DNA of 64,000 nt from Fodinicurvata halophila (GCF_042651425.1 NZ_JBHSCW010000001.1:682001-746000), one strand, 5' to 3'; positions 34,029 through 43,261 are shown, counted from the first letter of the stretch. A program made the numbers and translations. Notes: generated by a model not told the origin, from the sequence alone.

Positions 34029-35020
34029 CCTTGCCGCTCCCGCTGGTGCAAACGCTGCAGAGCAGCTTGCCGAAAGATGCCTGGACGGCCATTCTTGAAC
34101 ATGCTTGGGAAATCTGCTCGCAAAGCCTTGTTCAGGGGCAAGCCGTCGCAGAAGTTTTGCGGCGCGACCGCACACTCGCTGATGTGGATCTCTATCTTGC
34201 CACAGCGGGCTGGGATCTGTGGTCACACTTCGAAGAAGTGGTCCCATGCACATCACAGGAGTTGGTTGGTTGGTGGAACGAGCATTCCCCTGGGCGAGCG
34301 ATCCTGATTCTGGATGCATTCTCGTTGCGGGAGGCACCATGGATTTTGCACCAGGCAGAAGCGCACGGTTTCTACGTGCATCAGGCCCGCCCCACTGGTG
34401 CCGAGCTGCCGGCGGATACCACGCCTTTCTCCAAGGCCTTGGGCTTTCCTCAGCGCTCTGCGCTGAGTAACAACGGGGCGGGGAATGCTCACGCCTTTCC
34501 CGGCGCCCGCACGGAGTCAGTGGACATCGCTTGGGCGGATTGTGCGGCGCTGATTGGCTCCGAGCCGGACTGGATATTCTGGCACCACTGGCCGGATCAC
34601 CGCCTCCATGATCACGACGCTCCTGGCAAGGGGCTGCAAACACTGACCAAGGAAGTGGAGGAACACCTCAGCAGCGACGCCTTCTGGTCATTGGTCGAGC
34701 GGCTGGCCACCGGGCGGCGTCTCATCATCACCGCCGACCATGGTTATGCCGCAAGTGGGCAGTTCATCGATAGCGACGCCGAGCAGTCGGACTACCTGAA
34801 GGAGCGCTATAAGAGCGGCCGCGCCATTCCCGGCGATGACCTTGCCGGCGCCTGGGTGCCGCCGATTGATCTGGCCATCGAAAGCGCTCATGGGCGACAT
34901 CTCTATGTCAACGGCCGGCGGAAATGGAAAAGTCAGGGCGGCTATCCCACGCTCACCCACGGTGGCCTGAGTGTACTGGAGGTCGCCGTGCCGTTTATCG
35001 AACTCAGCAGGAAAAAATAA
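34025..35020 (+). CDS. PglZ-fold (alkaline phosphatase superfamily) defence protein
   Basis: A 331-aa protein of the PglZ family, the hallmark of BREX/Pgl systems. The metal-site pattern of the alkaline phosphatase fold is visible: Asp in LILDAFSLREAPW, the Asp-His of ITADHGYAASG and a late His in LTHGGLSVLEVAVPFIEL. It is shorter than canonical BREX-1 PglZ proteins (~800 aa) and consists mainly of the core domain. The ATG overlaps the stop of the DUF499 gene, and the DUF1156 methylase starts 1 nt after its stop, so the three are translationally linked. Its biochemical role in defence is unknown. Confidence 0.85.
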   Translation: MTLPLPLVQTLQSSLPKDAWTAILEHAWEICSQSLVQGQAVAEVLRRDRTLADVDLYLATAGWDLWSHFEEVVPCTSQELVGWWNEHSPGRAILILDAFSLREAPWILHQAEAHGFYVHQARPTGAELPADTTPFSKALGFPQRSALSNNGAGNAHAFPGARTESVDIAWADCAALIGSEPDWIFWHHWPDHRLHDHDAPGKGLQTLTKEVEEHLSSDAFWSLVERLATGRRLIITADHGYAASGQFIDSDAEQSDYLKERYKSGRAIPGDDLAGAWVPPIDLAIESAHGRHLYVNGRRKWKSQGGYPTLTHGGLSVLEVAVPFIELSRKK

Positions 35021-35021
35021 C

Positions 35022-38000
35022 ATGGCGGACAATAAGCCCTGGAAAGCTAGAGGCATGAACAAGGCGGACTGGCTGGCCGAGGAAATGGCCAAGGCGGTCG
35101 GGGCCGGACAAAACTGGCAGTTTGATACGGTGGATTTTTCTGACCCGAATCGCCCGCCAACGTGCATTGAGGTCGATTTTCCGATAGTCCCGATAAACGC
35201 GATTGCTAAAATTGAGTCGTCTTCGGGGGCTGGAAGGAAGGCGATATACACGATGAATAAGTGGTGGGCTCGGCGACCCTCGAGTGTGTTTCGAGGGATG
35301 CTCCTCGCTTCCACCATCAAGGCCCCGGATGATCCGGCCGAAGCCGCCAAGTTCGTCTGGGACGCCTACTACGGCAATCACCAACGCAAAGGCGCCTTCA
35401 AGCACCTGAAGTTGGCCGACATCTTCATGGGCGGTGGCACCACCGTCGTGGAAGGTTCCCGCCTTGGCATGCAGATGGTCGGCAACGAGCTCAACCCGGT
35501 GGCGTGGTTCGTGGTCAAGAACGAGCTGGCCCAGGTGGACAAGGGCGAGGTTGAAGCGCTGCTGGCGGAGATCGAGGCCGAAGTCAAACCGCAGATCATG
35601 CCCTTCTACGCCTGCGAGTGCCCGCGTGGCCACAAGGGGCAGTGGACCCGCATCAGTACCGGCGAGGTCATGGGTGAGGACTTCGATCCCCTGACATTGT
35701 CGCCGCTGGAGCGTAAGGATTACCGCTACCACGGCCCGGAAATCATCTACAGCTTCTGGGCCAAGCACGGCCCCTGCCAGGTGACAGGATGCGATCATCG
35801 CACGCCGATCATGACCAGCCCTGTCATGGCGGTGAAAACCCTTTCGGTGAAGGCTTGGTCCCGCACCTGTTCCCATTGCGGTGAACATTACGATCTGGAA
35901 GAACGGGATGCGCGCATGGCGCCCGCCGTTTCGCTCGTTGTGGCGAATACGGAACGCCCCTTCGCCGTTGCTCAGCTCAATCAATACAGCGGCGAGCCGG
36001 AAAGCGCCGAGTGCCCTTGCTGCGGCAAGACCGAGCGCTTCGGCAAGCTGGGTAAGGGCAAGCGCAAGAAGGTGGAGCTGTCACTGCTGGTGCATCCCCA
36101 GTGGCTGGAGGGCGAGGCTTCCCGGGACGAGCAGGGTCGTCCCTACGGCGGCAGCGTTGAGGACCCGGTGGAAGCCTCAATGCGCTGGAACCAGGCCAGG
36201 GCGCAGACCTGCAAGTTGATCGAGGTGCGCGGCAAGCTGCCCGAATCGGTCACCTGTCCGGACACCGGCATTGTCATCCTGACCGGCAACGATGGCGGCA
36301 CGGTGCCTAAACGCAGCAATTACGCCTGTGGTGCCTGTGGCACGGTTCAGGGGGTTATGAAGACAATTAAGGCCTCGAGGAAAACCTCTCCAGAGGCTGT
36401 CTACGCCCAGCAAGGCTACTGCCCACACTGCGATGACGAGGGACAAGCCTACGGTGGCCGATTCTTCATTGAGGGCCGTGATCCGTCCACATTTGATGCC
36501 GCCTGCCAAGAATGGGAGAACCGAAGAGAGGCGGATTTGGTGGATTATTGGCCACGGAGTGAGGTGCCCTACGGTTTCATGACGGCCATCGCTAATAGTG
36601 ACCTTCGTGAGAACTACGGATACACCCATTGGTGGAAAATGTTCAATCCGCGGCAGTTACTCGTCATCAGTCAGTTGCTTAAAGCAACTTGGTCAAATGA
36701 GGAAGAGCATGAGTTGTCGACACGATTGTACTGTCTTTCAGCCATTCATCGTTATATCCAGCATAACAATATGCTCTGCTTTTGGGACTTGCAACAGGAC
36801 TGCCTCGCTCCAAGTCTAAGCAACTCAAATTTCCATCCCAAAAACACGATGGCGGAGAATAGTGTTTTCGCCCATCTTGGAAGAGGTAATTATAAATCAT
36901 CAGTTTCTACCTTGATAGAAACGTATGATTGGAAAGAGAATCCTTCTGATCTAGTAAGTACTGATTGGGTTGCACATAAGCGTCGCGACATCGAAAAATT
37001 CCTGACAGGCAAAAGCCAGAAGGTGTGCAATGGGGAACAGCTGGTCGGAAATGCTGAAATCATATGTTCGTCATCCACTGATTTGGCTCGCTTAGAGGAT
37101 GGGTCGTTCGATGTTGTAATCACGGACCCTCCGTTTGGCGGCCTGCTCCATTACTCCGAGCTTTCCGACTTCTTCTATGTCTGGCTGCGCCTGGCGTTGA
37201 AGGATCGCTATCCCGAGTACTTCGGGCCGGAGTACACACCCAAGACACTGGAAGCAGTGGCAAACCGGGCGCGACACCCGGGGCGGGATGAAGAAACAGG
37301 CCTGGAGAACGCTGACCGCTTTTACCAGCGCCTGCTCACCGAATGTTGGCGCGAGGCCAGTCGGATTCTCAAACCGGGTGGCCTGCTGAGCTTCACTTTC
37401 CACCACAGTGAAGATGCGCCCTGGGTGTCCGTGCTCGAATCGCTGTTTGATGCAGGCTTCTACCTGGAGGCAACCTATCCCATCCGCAGCGATGAAACCA
37501 AGGGCTCAGGCGAGTTCGGCTCTCGCAAGATCGAATACGACATCATTCATGTCTGCCGCAAGCGCATCGAGAACCCCAAAGCGATTTCCTGGGCCAAGCT
37601 GCGACGGCAGGTGCTGCGCGATGTGCGTGATCTGCAAGACCTGCTGGAACATCACCAGGAAGAAGGCTTGCCGGAGGCCGATGTGCAGGTTATTCGGCGC
37701 GGCAAGGCGTTGGAGTATTTCTCCCGCCACTACGGCCAGGTTTACAAGGACCAAGACACGCCGATGACGGTGCTGGAGGCCTTGTTGGGCATCAATCAGC
37801 TGCTGGACGAGGAGGCAGGTGGTATCAAGGAGCCGCCGCCCCATAACGCCGAACCCTTCACGCGCATGTTGCTGCGTCTATTCGATGGCATTAATCAGTT
37901 GCCGCGAGACCAGTTGCAGAAATTTCTACGCGGAACAGGCATCGGGCCATCGGATTTTGCGAGCCGAGGTTGGGTTTACGAAGAGAGGAAGATCTTCCAT

Positions 38001-38327
38001 CTCACCTCGCCGCTGCAATTGGCGCAGGGTTGGATCGGCAGGCACCGACGGGGAATGCAAAGCGATTACGAGCAGGCCATGTTTTTGATCGGCGCCTGTT
38101 TCGAAGGCAGCGGGATCAACGCCAGCGAGACTCTGAACAACAACAATTTCAAACCGCACCCGGCCTTGGGAGCAATCCTGACCTGGTTCAAGACCCGTGG
38201 GGCCGATTCGCCCACCCGCAATGCGGCCACCACCGCCGCATCGCTCTACCAGACCTGGGCGTCGCGCAACCAGGAGAAGGTCAAACAGCTCAACCTGTTT
38301 GAGCGCATGGGCGAAGAGGAGGACTGA
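35022..38327 (+). CDS. DUF1156 DNA methylase of BREX/Pgl-like operon
   Basis: A 1101-aa DNA methyltransferase with an N-terminal DUF1156 region (KWWARRPSSVFRGMLLAS). The SAM-binding loop is DIFMGGGTTVVEGSR (GGGTT near 137). The catalytic motif DPPF at residues 702-705 (VVITDPPFGGLLHYSELSDFF) is that of amino-methyltransferases making N6-methyladenine or N4-methylcytosine. Between them lie several Cys pairs (CPCCGKTE, CGACGTVQ, CPHCDDEG) likely to bind zinc. In BREX-like systems the methylase marks self DNA and is also needed for exclusion. The stop TGA shares one base with the ATG of the next gene. Confidence 0.87.
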   Translation: MADNKPWKARGMNKADWLAEEMAKAVGAGQNWQFDTVDFSDPNRPPTCIEVDFPIVPINAIAKIESSSGAGRKAIYTMNKWWARRPSSVFRGMLLASTIKAPDDPAEAAKFVWDAYYGNHQRKGAFKHLKLADIFMGGGTTVVEGSRLGMQMVGNELNPVAWFVVKNELAQVDKGEVEALLAEIEAEVKPQIMPFYACECPRGHKGQWTRISTGEVMGEDFDPLTLSPLERKDYRYHGPEIIYSFWAKHGPCQVTGCDHRTPIMTSPVMAVKTLSVKAWSRTCSHCGEHYDLEERDARMAPAVSLVVANTERPFAVAQLNQYSGEPESAECPCCGKTERFGKLGKGKRKKVELSLLVHPQWLEGEASRDEQGRPYGGSVEDPVEASMRWNQARAQTCKLIEVRGKLPESVTCPDTGIVILTGNDGGTVPKRSNYACGACGTVQGVMKTIKASRKTSPEAVYAQQGYCPHCDDEGQAYGGRFFIEGRDPSTFDAACQEWENRREADLVDYWPRSEVPYGFMTAIANSDLRENYGYTHWWKMFNPRQLLVISQLLKATWSNEEEHELSTRLYCLSAIHRYIQHNNMLCFWDLQQDCLAPSLSNSNFHPKNTMAENSVFAHLGRGNYKSSVSTLIETYDWKENPSDLVSTDWVAHKRRDIEKFLTGKSQKVCNGEQLVGNAEIICSSSTDLARLEDGSFDVVITDPPFGGLLHYSELSDFFYVWLRLALKDRYPEYFGPEYTPKTLEAVANRARHPGRDEETGLENADRFYQRLLTECWREASRILKPGGLLSFTFHHSEDAPWVSVLESLFDAGFYLEATYPIRSDETKGSGEFGSRKIEYDIIHVCRKRIENPKAISWAKLRRQVLRDVRDLQDLLEHHQEEGLPEADVQVIRRGKALEYFSRHYGQVYKDQDTPMTVLEALLGINQLLDEEAGGIKEPPPHNAEPFTRMLLRLFDGINQLPRDQLQKFLRGTGIGPSDFASRGWVYEERKIFHLTSPLQLAQGWIGRHRRGMQSDYEQAMFLIGACFEGSGINASETLNNNNFKPHPALGAILTWFKTRGADSPTRNAATTAASLYQTWASRNQEKVKQLNLFERMGEEED

Positions 38328-38848
38328 TGGTCAGGACACGCTTCAATCAAGGCTGGCCGCGCCGCGGCATTGCGCTGCTTTGGGACGCCGGCATTCTGGC
38401 CAACCTGAATACGCCTGAAGAGGTGGTGTCATTGCGTCAATTCTTCACCATGACCGATGATTGGCCAGATGATTTACCCGCTGCAGATAGCGATGCCCTC
38501 GTAGTTGCGGGGCTGGAGGGCTGCCTGGATGTGCTAGATGGCGAGGATGCCAGAGGCTGGCTGGAAACCGACCTGAAAGAGGCCTTGCTGTCGTTCCAGG
38601 ATTTCTACCAGGGGCAGGCTGGGTTGATCTTCTGGATGCCGAGCGGTCGCAATCGCATCAGCATGAAAGGCGCCAGCGAGGCCTATTACTGGCGCCATCG
38701 TCATTCGGGACCGGAGGGCCTGCCCATTGGTCGCCTGCTTTTCTCCGGCGCGGAAAATGAGGTCGAGCGTTTACTCAATACGGACGACCCGAATGCCGAT
38801 TATGACGGCAAGCACTGGGCGGGCCTGCACCATCCGCGGATCAGCTAG
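38327..38848 (+). CDS. Unrecognised 173-aa protein within the defence operon
   Basis: I do not recognise the family. The protein is soluble, acidic in the middle (DDWPDDLPAADSDALVV), with an AYYWRHRHSGPEG stretch and a TDDPNADYDGKHWAGLHHP tail near the C-terminus. It has no signal peptide, membrane helix, Walker motif or Cys pair. The start overlaps the methylase stop (TGATG), and the helicase follows 13 nt after its stop, so it belongs to the operon. By position it could stand in for a small BREX component such as BrxA, BrxB or BrxF, but I see no sequence evidence for any of them. Confidence 0.75.
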   Translation: MVRTRFNQGWPRRGIALLWDAGILANLNTPEEVVSLRQFFTMTDDWPDDLPAADSDALVVAGLEGCLDVLDGEDARGWLETDLKEALLSFQDFYQGQAGLIFWMPSGRNRISMKGASEAYYWRHRHSGPEGLPIGRLLFSGAENEVERLLNTDDPNADYDGKHWAGLHHPRIS

Positions 38849-38861
38849 GAAGGTGCTAGCC

Positions 38862-41624
38862 ATGACCGAGCCCAGCCTCCATCCGGGTCAGCGGGTACTG
38901 CATACCGAGTTTGGCGAAGGCGTGGTGATTCAACTCACCGCCAACGGCTATGTGCGCGCCTTTTTTCCGAGCGGCGAGCGTCAGGTTTTCGGTGAATCGC
39001 TGCGCCCGGCTACGAGTCGGGCCGAGCAGATCATCGCCCACGTGGATGGCGGTGCGCATCGCTTGCGTGATGCCTGGCTGCATGTGGAAGCACACGCGCT
39101 GCCGCTGATGGAGAACGCGGCGGCACTGACATCGGCACGCATCGACCTGTTGCCGCACCAAGTGGTGCTGACACACCAGGTGGCAACGACTGCACCCCGA
39201 CGCTTTCTGGTCGCCGATGAGGTGGGTTTGGGAAAGACCATCGAGATCGCTCTGATTCTGCGCGAGCTGGCCAGCCGCGGTGAGTTGGACCGTGCCTTGA
39301 TGGTAGTCCCGGCAGGGTTGGTCAACAACTGGCATCGAGAGTTGAACGAGGTCTTCAACCTGGATTTCGAGGTGTTCGGCGCCGAAGGCGATGTGACCGA
39401 TCGCCGAAGCAACGCCTTCGCCAAGCATAATCGCCTGATTGCCAGCGTGGACACGTTGAAGCGCCGGGCACGGATCAGCCGATTGAAGGAAGCGCCGCCA
39501 TGGGACTTGGTGGTGTGCGATGAAGCGCACCACCTGTCGGCTTACCGGAATGGCCGCAAGGTGAGAAAGACCGAGAACTACAAGCTGGCTGAAGCGCTGC
39601 GTGACCATACCCGAGATCTGATTTTGCTCTCGGCTACACCGCATCAGGGGGATCATTTCCGCTTCTGGATGCTGATCCAGTTGCTAAATCCGACGCTATT
39701 CAAGAGCCCCGAGGAGATGGTGGACGAGCGCCATCGTCTCAACGAGGTAGTCTATCGGCGTACCAAAGCCGATGCCTGTACGGCGGACGGTTCGCCGCTA
39801 TTCGCGCGGCGCTGGGTCCACACCGAATCCTTCACCATGAGTGCGGCGGAAAAGGCCTTTTACGCCAAGCTCCGAGAGTACCTGATCGACGGGTTCAATC
39901 TCGCAAAGCAGCAGGGTAACCAAGGCCGCGCCCTGGGCTTTGTGATGACCATCTTCCAGAAGATTGCTGCTTCCAGCTTTGCGGCTGTGCGCAGTACCTT
40001 GCTGCACCGCCAGTTGGCTCTGACTATTCACGAGGCCATTCTGAAAGATGAAGCGCTCGATATTGACGGTCACCAGGCACTGATGGAGGAAGCGCGCCAG
40101 TTGATCCATCAGCACAGCGGTCTGGCCGATGATGCCGTAGGCCGAGGTGAGGTCGATCGTGTCCTAGCAGATCTCAAGCTCCGTTTGATTCGCAAGCTTG
40201 ATGAGGACCGGCTGGCGGCAGTGGCTTCGTCTGAATCCGCAGAAATGGTAACCGCAGAAGGCGAGGAGGCCGCGACGACAGCAGTAGAGCTGTCCTTGCC
40301 GGAAGAAAGGCTGCGCATCGCGGATTTACTCAAGGTGTTCCCGCAGGAGCGGGAAACCAAGGTCGACAAGCTGTTGCGCGGACTTGGGGCCTTGTGGGAA
40401 CAGAATCCGAACGAGAAGGTGGTCATATTCGCGACTTACCTAGCGACGGTGGATCTACTGGCCAGAGAGATCAACACCGCTTATCCAGGTCAAGGGGTGG
40501 TAGTGCTGCGCGGAGGCGATCACGGCACGAAGCTGGCAGCAGAAAGACGGTTTAGGAGGCCCGATGGTCCGAGGGTGTTGATCTGTACCGCAGCGGGCCG
40601 AGAGGGAATCAACCTGCAATTCAGCCGGGTACTGTTCAATTTCGACCTGCCCTGGAATCCAATGGATGTCGAGCAGCGGATCGGGCGCATCCATCGCTAC
40701 GGGCAAAAGGAGACCGCGCAGGTCTACAACCTGGTGCTTTCCGACACCATCGAAGGCCGGATCTTCCTGATGCTCACCGACAAGCTCCAGGAGATTGCAC
40801 GCGCCTTGGGCAAGGTAGACGAACAGGGAAACATTGCCGAAGATCTGCGCGGTCAGATTCTTGGTCAGCTTACCGACCGATTGAGTTATGACCAGCTTTA
40901 TCGGGAAGCACTTTCCGATCCCGAACTGAAGCGGACTCGCCAGGAACTGGAAGCAGCGATGAACAATGCCAGCGAGGCACGCAAGGTAGTGTTCGAGCTG
41001 TTTCAGGATTTGGACCAATTTAGTCTTGATGATTATAAGCCGCTTGCGAACATTGACGAAGGCAAGTCTCGCATTACAACGTTCTTGCAAGCTGCCGTTG
41101 AGCGAAATGGTGGCAGTTTTCAGCAAATCGATGATCTGCGTTTCAAAATCACCGCGGAAGCAAATTCAGTACCAATGATTTGCACGTTTGACCGTGATCT
41201 TGCACAGCAGAATGAGCAGCTGGAGCTGATTGGTATTGACCACCCGCTCATTAATCGCCTTCTGAACCAATGGCGCTCAACGGAAGCATCCTCGTTAGGC
41301 GCTACGGCTAATGTTAATATCAAGCAGGCAGTCGCACTCAGCATCTGGTTGGTGCAGTCCTTTGGCTCCAAACAAGATGCAGGCTCCCATCTGGTTCCTA
41401 TTGCTGTGGATCGAACGGGCAAGCGCATGCCGAGCATCGAAAAGCAGTACCTCGAATGCCTCCAGGCCCCGACTGGTCAGCCTCAATTTCAAGCTAAGGA
41501 ACGAGCAGCCCTACTTCATGAGCATATCGAGCCAATGTTGCAGCGAGAACTGGGTCATCGCGGAATTGCGAATCCGGATAAAGGCTACTCAACGGAAATG
41601 CTTGCCTGGGTAGAGATGGACTGA
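38862..41624 (+). CDS. SNF2-family DEAH helicase of defence operon
   Basis: A 920-aa superfamily 2 translocase of the SNF2/RapA type. Motif I is DEVGLGKTIE (residues 119-128), motif II DEAH (220-223), motif III SATPHQGD, and the C-terminal helicase block ends in QRIGRIHRYGQK near residue 606. The last ~270 residues have a GIDHPLINRLLNQW element like that in RapA/DrmD-type proteins. Helicases of this class occur in BREX type 3 (BrxHII) and in DISARM class 1 (DrmD). ATG 38862 has AGGAAGG 8 nt before it and is preferred over the frame from 38727, which overlaps the previous gene. It is the last gene of the island operon. Confidence 0.88.
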   Translation: MTEPSLHPGQRVLHTEFGEGVVIQLTANGYVRAFFPSGERQVFGESLRPATSRAEQIIAHVDGGAHRLRDAWLHVEAHALPLMENAAALTSARIDLLPHQVVLTHQVATTAPRRFLVADEVGLGKTIEIALILRELASRGELDRALMVVPAGLVNNWHRELNEVFNLDFEVFGAEGDVTDRRSNAFAKHNRLIASVDTLKRRARISRLKEAPPWDLVVCDEAHHLSAYRNGRKVRKTENYKLAEALRDHTRDLILLSATPHQGDHFRFWMLIQLLNPTLFKSPEEMVDERHRLNEVVYRRTKADACTADGSPLFARRWVHTESFTMSAAEKAFYAKLREYLIDGFNLAKQQGNQGRALGFVMTIFQKIAASSFAAVRSTLLHRQLALTIHEAILKDEALDIDGHQALMEEARQLIHQHSGLADDAVGRGEVDRVLADLKLRLIRKLDEDRLAAVASSESAEMVTAEGEEAATTAVELSLPEERLRIADLLKVFPQERETKVDKLLRGLGALWEQNPNEKVVIFATYLATVDLLAREINTAYPGQGVVVLRGGDHGTKLAAERRFRRPDGPRVLICTAAGREGINLQFSRVLFNFDLPWNPMDVEQRIGRIHRYGQKETAQVYNLVLSDTIEGRIFLMLTDKLQEIARALGKVDEQGNIAEDLRGQILGQLTDRLSYDQLYREALSDPELKRTRQELEAAMNNASEARKVVFELFQDLDQFSLDDYKPLANIDEGKSRITTFLQAAVERNGGSFQQIDDLRFKITAEANSVPMICTFDRDLAQQNEQLELIGIDHPLINRLLNQWRSTEASSLGATANVNIKQAVALSIWLVQSFGSKQDAGSHLVPIAVDRTGKRMPSIEKQYLECLQAPTGQPQFQAKERAALLHEHIEPMLQRELGHRGIANPDKGYSTEMLAWVEMD

Positions 41625-41701
41625 CCTCGAGGCATGGCCTGGTCAGCCAAATGCACTGAGAAATGACAGCCAAAAAAAACTGTTCGGCACACTGCCTGGG
41701 G

Positions 41702-41956
41702 TCACGCAAGCCCACCGACGAAGCCGCTCAGGTCGTTCCGGCGCACCAGGGACAGCCGCACCCGCCCGCGGCAGCCGCGGGCCTTGCAGGGCGTCTCCTG
41801 CTCCAGTTCGGCGATGGACAGAAATTCCTGCTCCGGCGACACGCAGATGATCGCCCGCGTCAGGTAATGCGTATGCCCGCACTTGCGGCAACGCGCTTCC
41901 AGCGTCTGCTCGTCGGCCAGGTCGCCGACGCGGATGTTCTCCTTCCAGCCGCTCAC
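41702..41956 (-). CDS. Small Cys-rich protein in an SOS operon
   Basis: An 84-aa protein, family not recognised. It has a possible zinc-binding set: C-x2-C in EARCRKCGHTHYL and C-x4-C in TPCKARGCRG, with a basic region RVRLSLVRR after it. Its ATG overlaps the TGA of the Y-family polymerase gene, so it should be made together with the polymerase under LexA control. The stop (GLA then TGA) lies just beyond the end of the 244-bp repeat, so the last residue comes from island DNA; the original C-terminus may have been different. A truncated copy lies at the other end of the island. Confidence 0.72.
   Translation of the reverse strand: MSGWKENIRVGDLADEQTLEARCRKCGHTHYLTRAIICVSPEQEFLSIAELEQETPCKARGCRGRVRLSLVRRNDLSGFVGGLA
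41707..41950. repeat. Right copy of 244-bp perfect direct repeat flanking the island
   Basis: Identical by eye to 30765-31008. This copy is joined on its right to the polymerase gene, which makes the right side the original chromosomal junction for the gene's 5' end, and on its left to island DNA downstream of the helicase. Confidence 0.92.
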
Positions 41957-43218
41957 CAGAAGTCCTCCGCCGATGGCACGCGCGTATAGCTGATCTTGCC
42001 GCCCACGTGGCCGCCCTGGGGCGGGTTCCAGTGGCCCAGGCTGACCACGGTGCCGGCATAGCGCGCGTTCAGTTCGTCGATGGCCTGGCTGATCCGCTCC
42101 CAGCGCTGGCGCACCCTGTCGTCGCGCTGCAGCAGGTCGAGCTGGCGTTCGCTTGCGGGCGAGAGGTCATAGAGCGTCACGCCCACGCGGAAGATCATCA
42201 CCCCACGGGGATAGGCCTGCTCCACCTGCTTCCAGAGCCCGGACAACGCCGAGAGAACGGCCTGGTCGTCGCGCACGATGGGCAGGTGCGTCTTGCCGAG
42301 CCAGGTTCCGTCGCGGACGGACAGCCAGAGCCAGAGCCCGCCGGCATAGTAGTTCTCGCGCCGCAGGCGCCGCGCCGCCTTGGTCAGCAGCAGGCGGGAG
42401 ATCTCGCGCGCGGCGGGGATCGTGCGCGACTCCGGCGGCAGGACACGGCCGTGGCCGAACATGCCGCGCGCGGCCGGCTGGGCCTGGATGTCATAGCCGT
42501 GCAGCGCGTACCACAGGCGCTCGCCGGTCACGTTGCCCCAGAGCTTGCGCATCTGCTTGGGCTGCAGGGCATGGAGCTCTTCCGTGGTGACCACGCCGGC
42601 GCACTGAAGACGCGCCCTCATGTTGCTGCCGACGCCCGGGATGTCGGCAAGCGGCACGGCAAACAACGGGGCCGGCATGTCCTCCGGGTGCCATACGGCC
42701 AGCCCGTCGCCATAACGGCCCTCGCTGTGCTTGCCTTCCTTGCAGGCGATCTTCGCCAGCTGCCGGTTGGCCGCAAAGCCGATGGAGCAGGTGATCCAGG
42801 GGCCGATGTTATCCCGGATCGCCGCCTTGACCCGGCGCGCCAGGTCCGCCGGGTCCTGCCGGTCGGCGACGTCGAGGCGGCAGGTCAGCTCGTCGATGGA
42901 CTTGGCGGCATCGATGGGAATGACGGTCTCGATCTCCGAGAGCAGGGCATTGTGCGCCCGGCGATAGAGGTCGGGTTTCTGGGGCACCAGGACCAGGCCG
43001 GGGCATTGCCGCCGGGCCTCGCGCACCGGCATGACGTTCTTGACGCCCCGGGCCTTGGCTTCCCGCGAACAGGCAATCACCGTCGTCCGGTCGGTGCCGT
43101 CGAAGGGAACGATACCGATGGGTCGGCCGCGCAGGCGCCTGTCCGCCTGTTGCTCGACGGCCGCAAAGAAGCCGTCGAAATCCAGATAAAGCCGCTCGAT
43201 GGTCTCCGGTTTGCGCAT
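41953..43218 (-). CDS. Y-family DNA polymerase (translesion, DinB/UmuC-like)
   Basis: An error-prone translesion polymerase of 421 aa. The first catalytic Asp lies in LYLDFDGFFAAVEQ (residues 10-23), and the Asp-Glu pair in SIDE (107-110). The helix-hairpin region VPLADIPGVGSNMRARL precedes the little-finger domain. It lacks an obvious beta-clamp motif at the very C-terminus. I place the start at the ATG at 43218 because the upstream frame from 43257 runs through the LexA operator. It resembles the UmuC/DinB-like enzymes of alphaproteobacteria but is not ImuB, which is longer and lacks catalytic residues. The Cys-rich gene follows with a 4-nt overlap. Confidence 0.9.
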   Translation of the reverse strand: MRKPETIERLYLDFDGFFAAVEQQADRRLRGRPIGIVPFDGTDRTTVIACSREAKARGVKNVMPVREARRQCPGLVLVPQKPDLYRRAHNALLSEIETVIPIDAAKSIDELTCRLDVADRQDPADLARRVKAAIRDNIGPWITCSIGFAANRQLAKIACKEGKHSEGRYGDGLAVWHPEDMPAPLFAVPLADIPGVGSNMRARLQCAGVVTTEELHALQPKQMRKLWGNVTGERLWYALHGYDIQAQPAARGMFGHGRVLPPESRTIPAAREISRLLLTKAARRLRRENYYAGGLWLWLSVRDGTWLGKTHLPIVRDDQAVLSALSGLWKQVEQAYPRGVMIFRVGVTLYDLSPASERQLDLLQRDDRVRQRWERISQAIDELNARYAGTVVSLGHWNPPQGGHVGGKISYTRVPSAEDFW

Positions 43219-43240
43219 GATGCCTCTGTTCCTTGGATGA

Positions 43241-43255
43241 GAACATATAGAGAAC
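43241..43255 (-). promoter_or_regulatory. LexA operator (SOS box)
   Basis: On the coding strand the site reads GTTCTCTATATGTTC, an exact GTTC-N7-GTTC direct repeat, the form known for LexA in alphaproteobacteria. It ends 22 nt before the polymerase ATG. A TTGACT (complement of 43273-43278) could be the -35 element, placing the box over the -10. Confidence 0.85.
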
Positions 43256-43261
43256 ATTCAT

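Larger units (their letters stand above)
30765..41950. mobile_element. Inserted BREX/Pgl-like defence island between direct repeats
   Basis: About 11 kb bounded by 244-bp direct repeats and holding a single rightward operon of five genes. Its left and right ends are visibly poorer in GC than the host genes around it. The arrangement is what a single cross-over of a circle sharing 244 bp with the chromosome would leave. No recombinase gene is inside, so the insertion could have used the host's homologous recombination. A tRNA-Arg gene lies 226 bp to the left, but its 3' end is not repeated at the right border, so it is not the attachment site. Confidence 0.7.

Noticed and set aside
31299..41624. 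DISARM rather than BREX
   Set aside because: DISARM needs DrmA, DrmB (DUF1998) and DrmC, none of which is here, while PglZ is not a DISARM protein.
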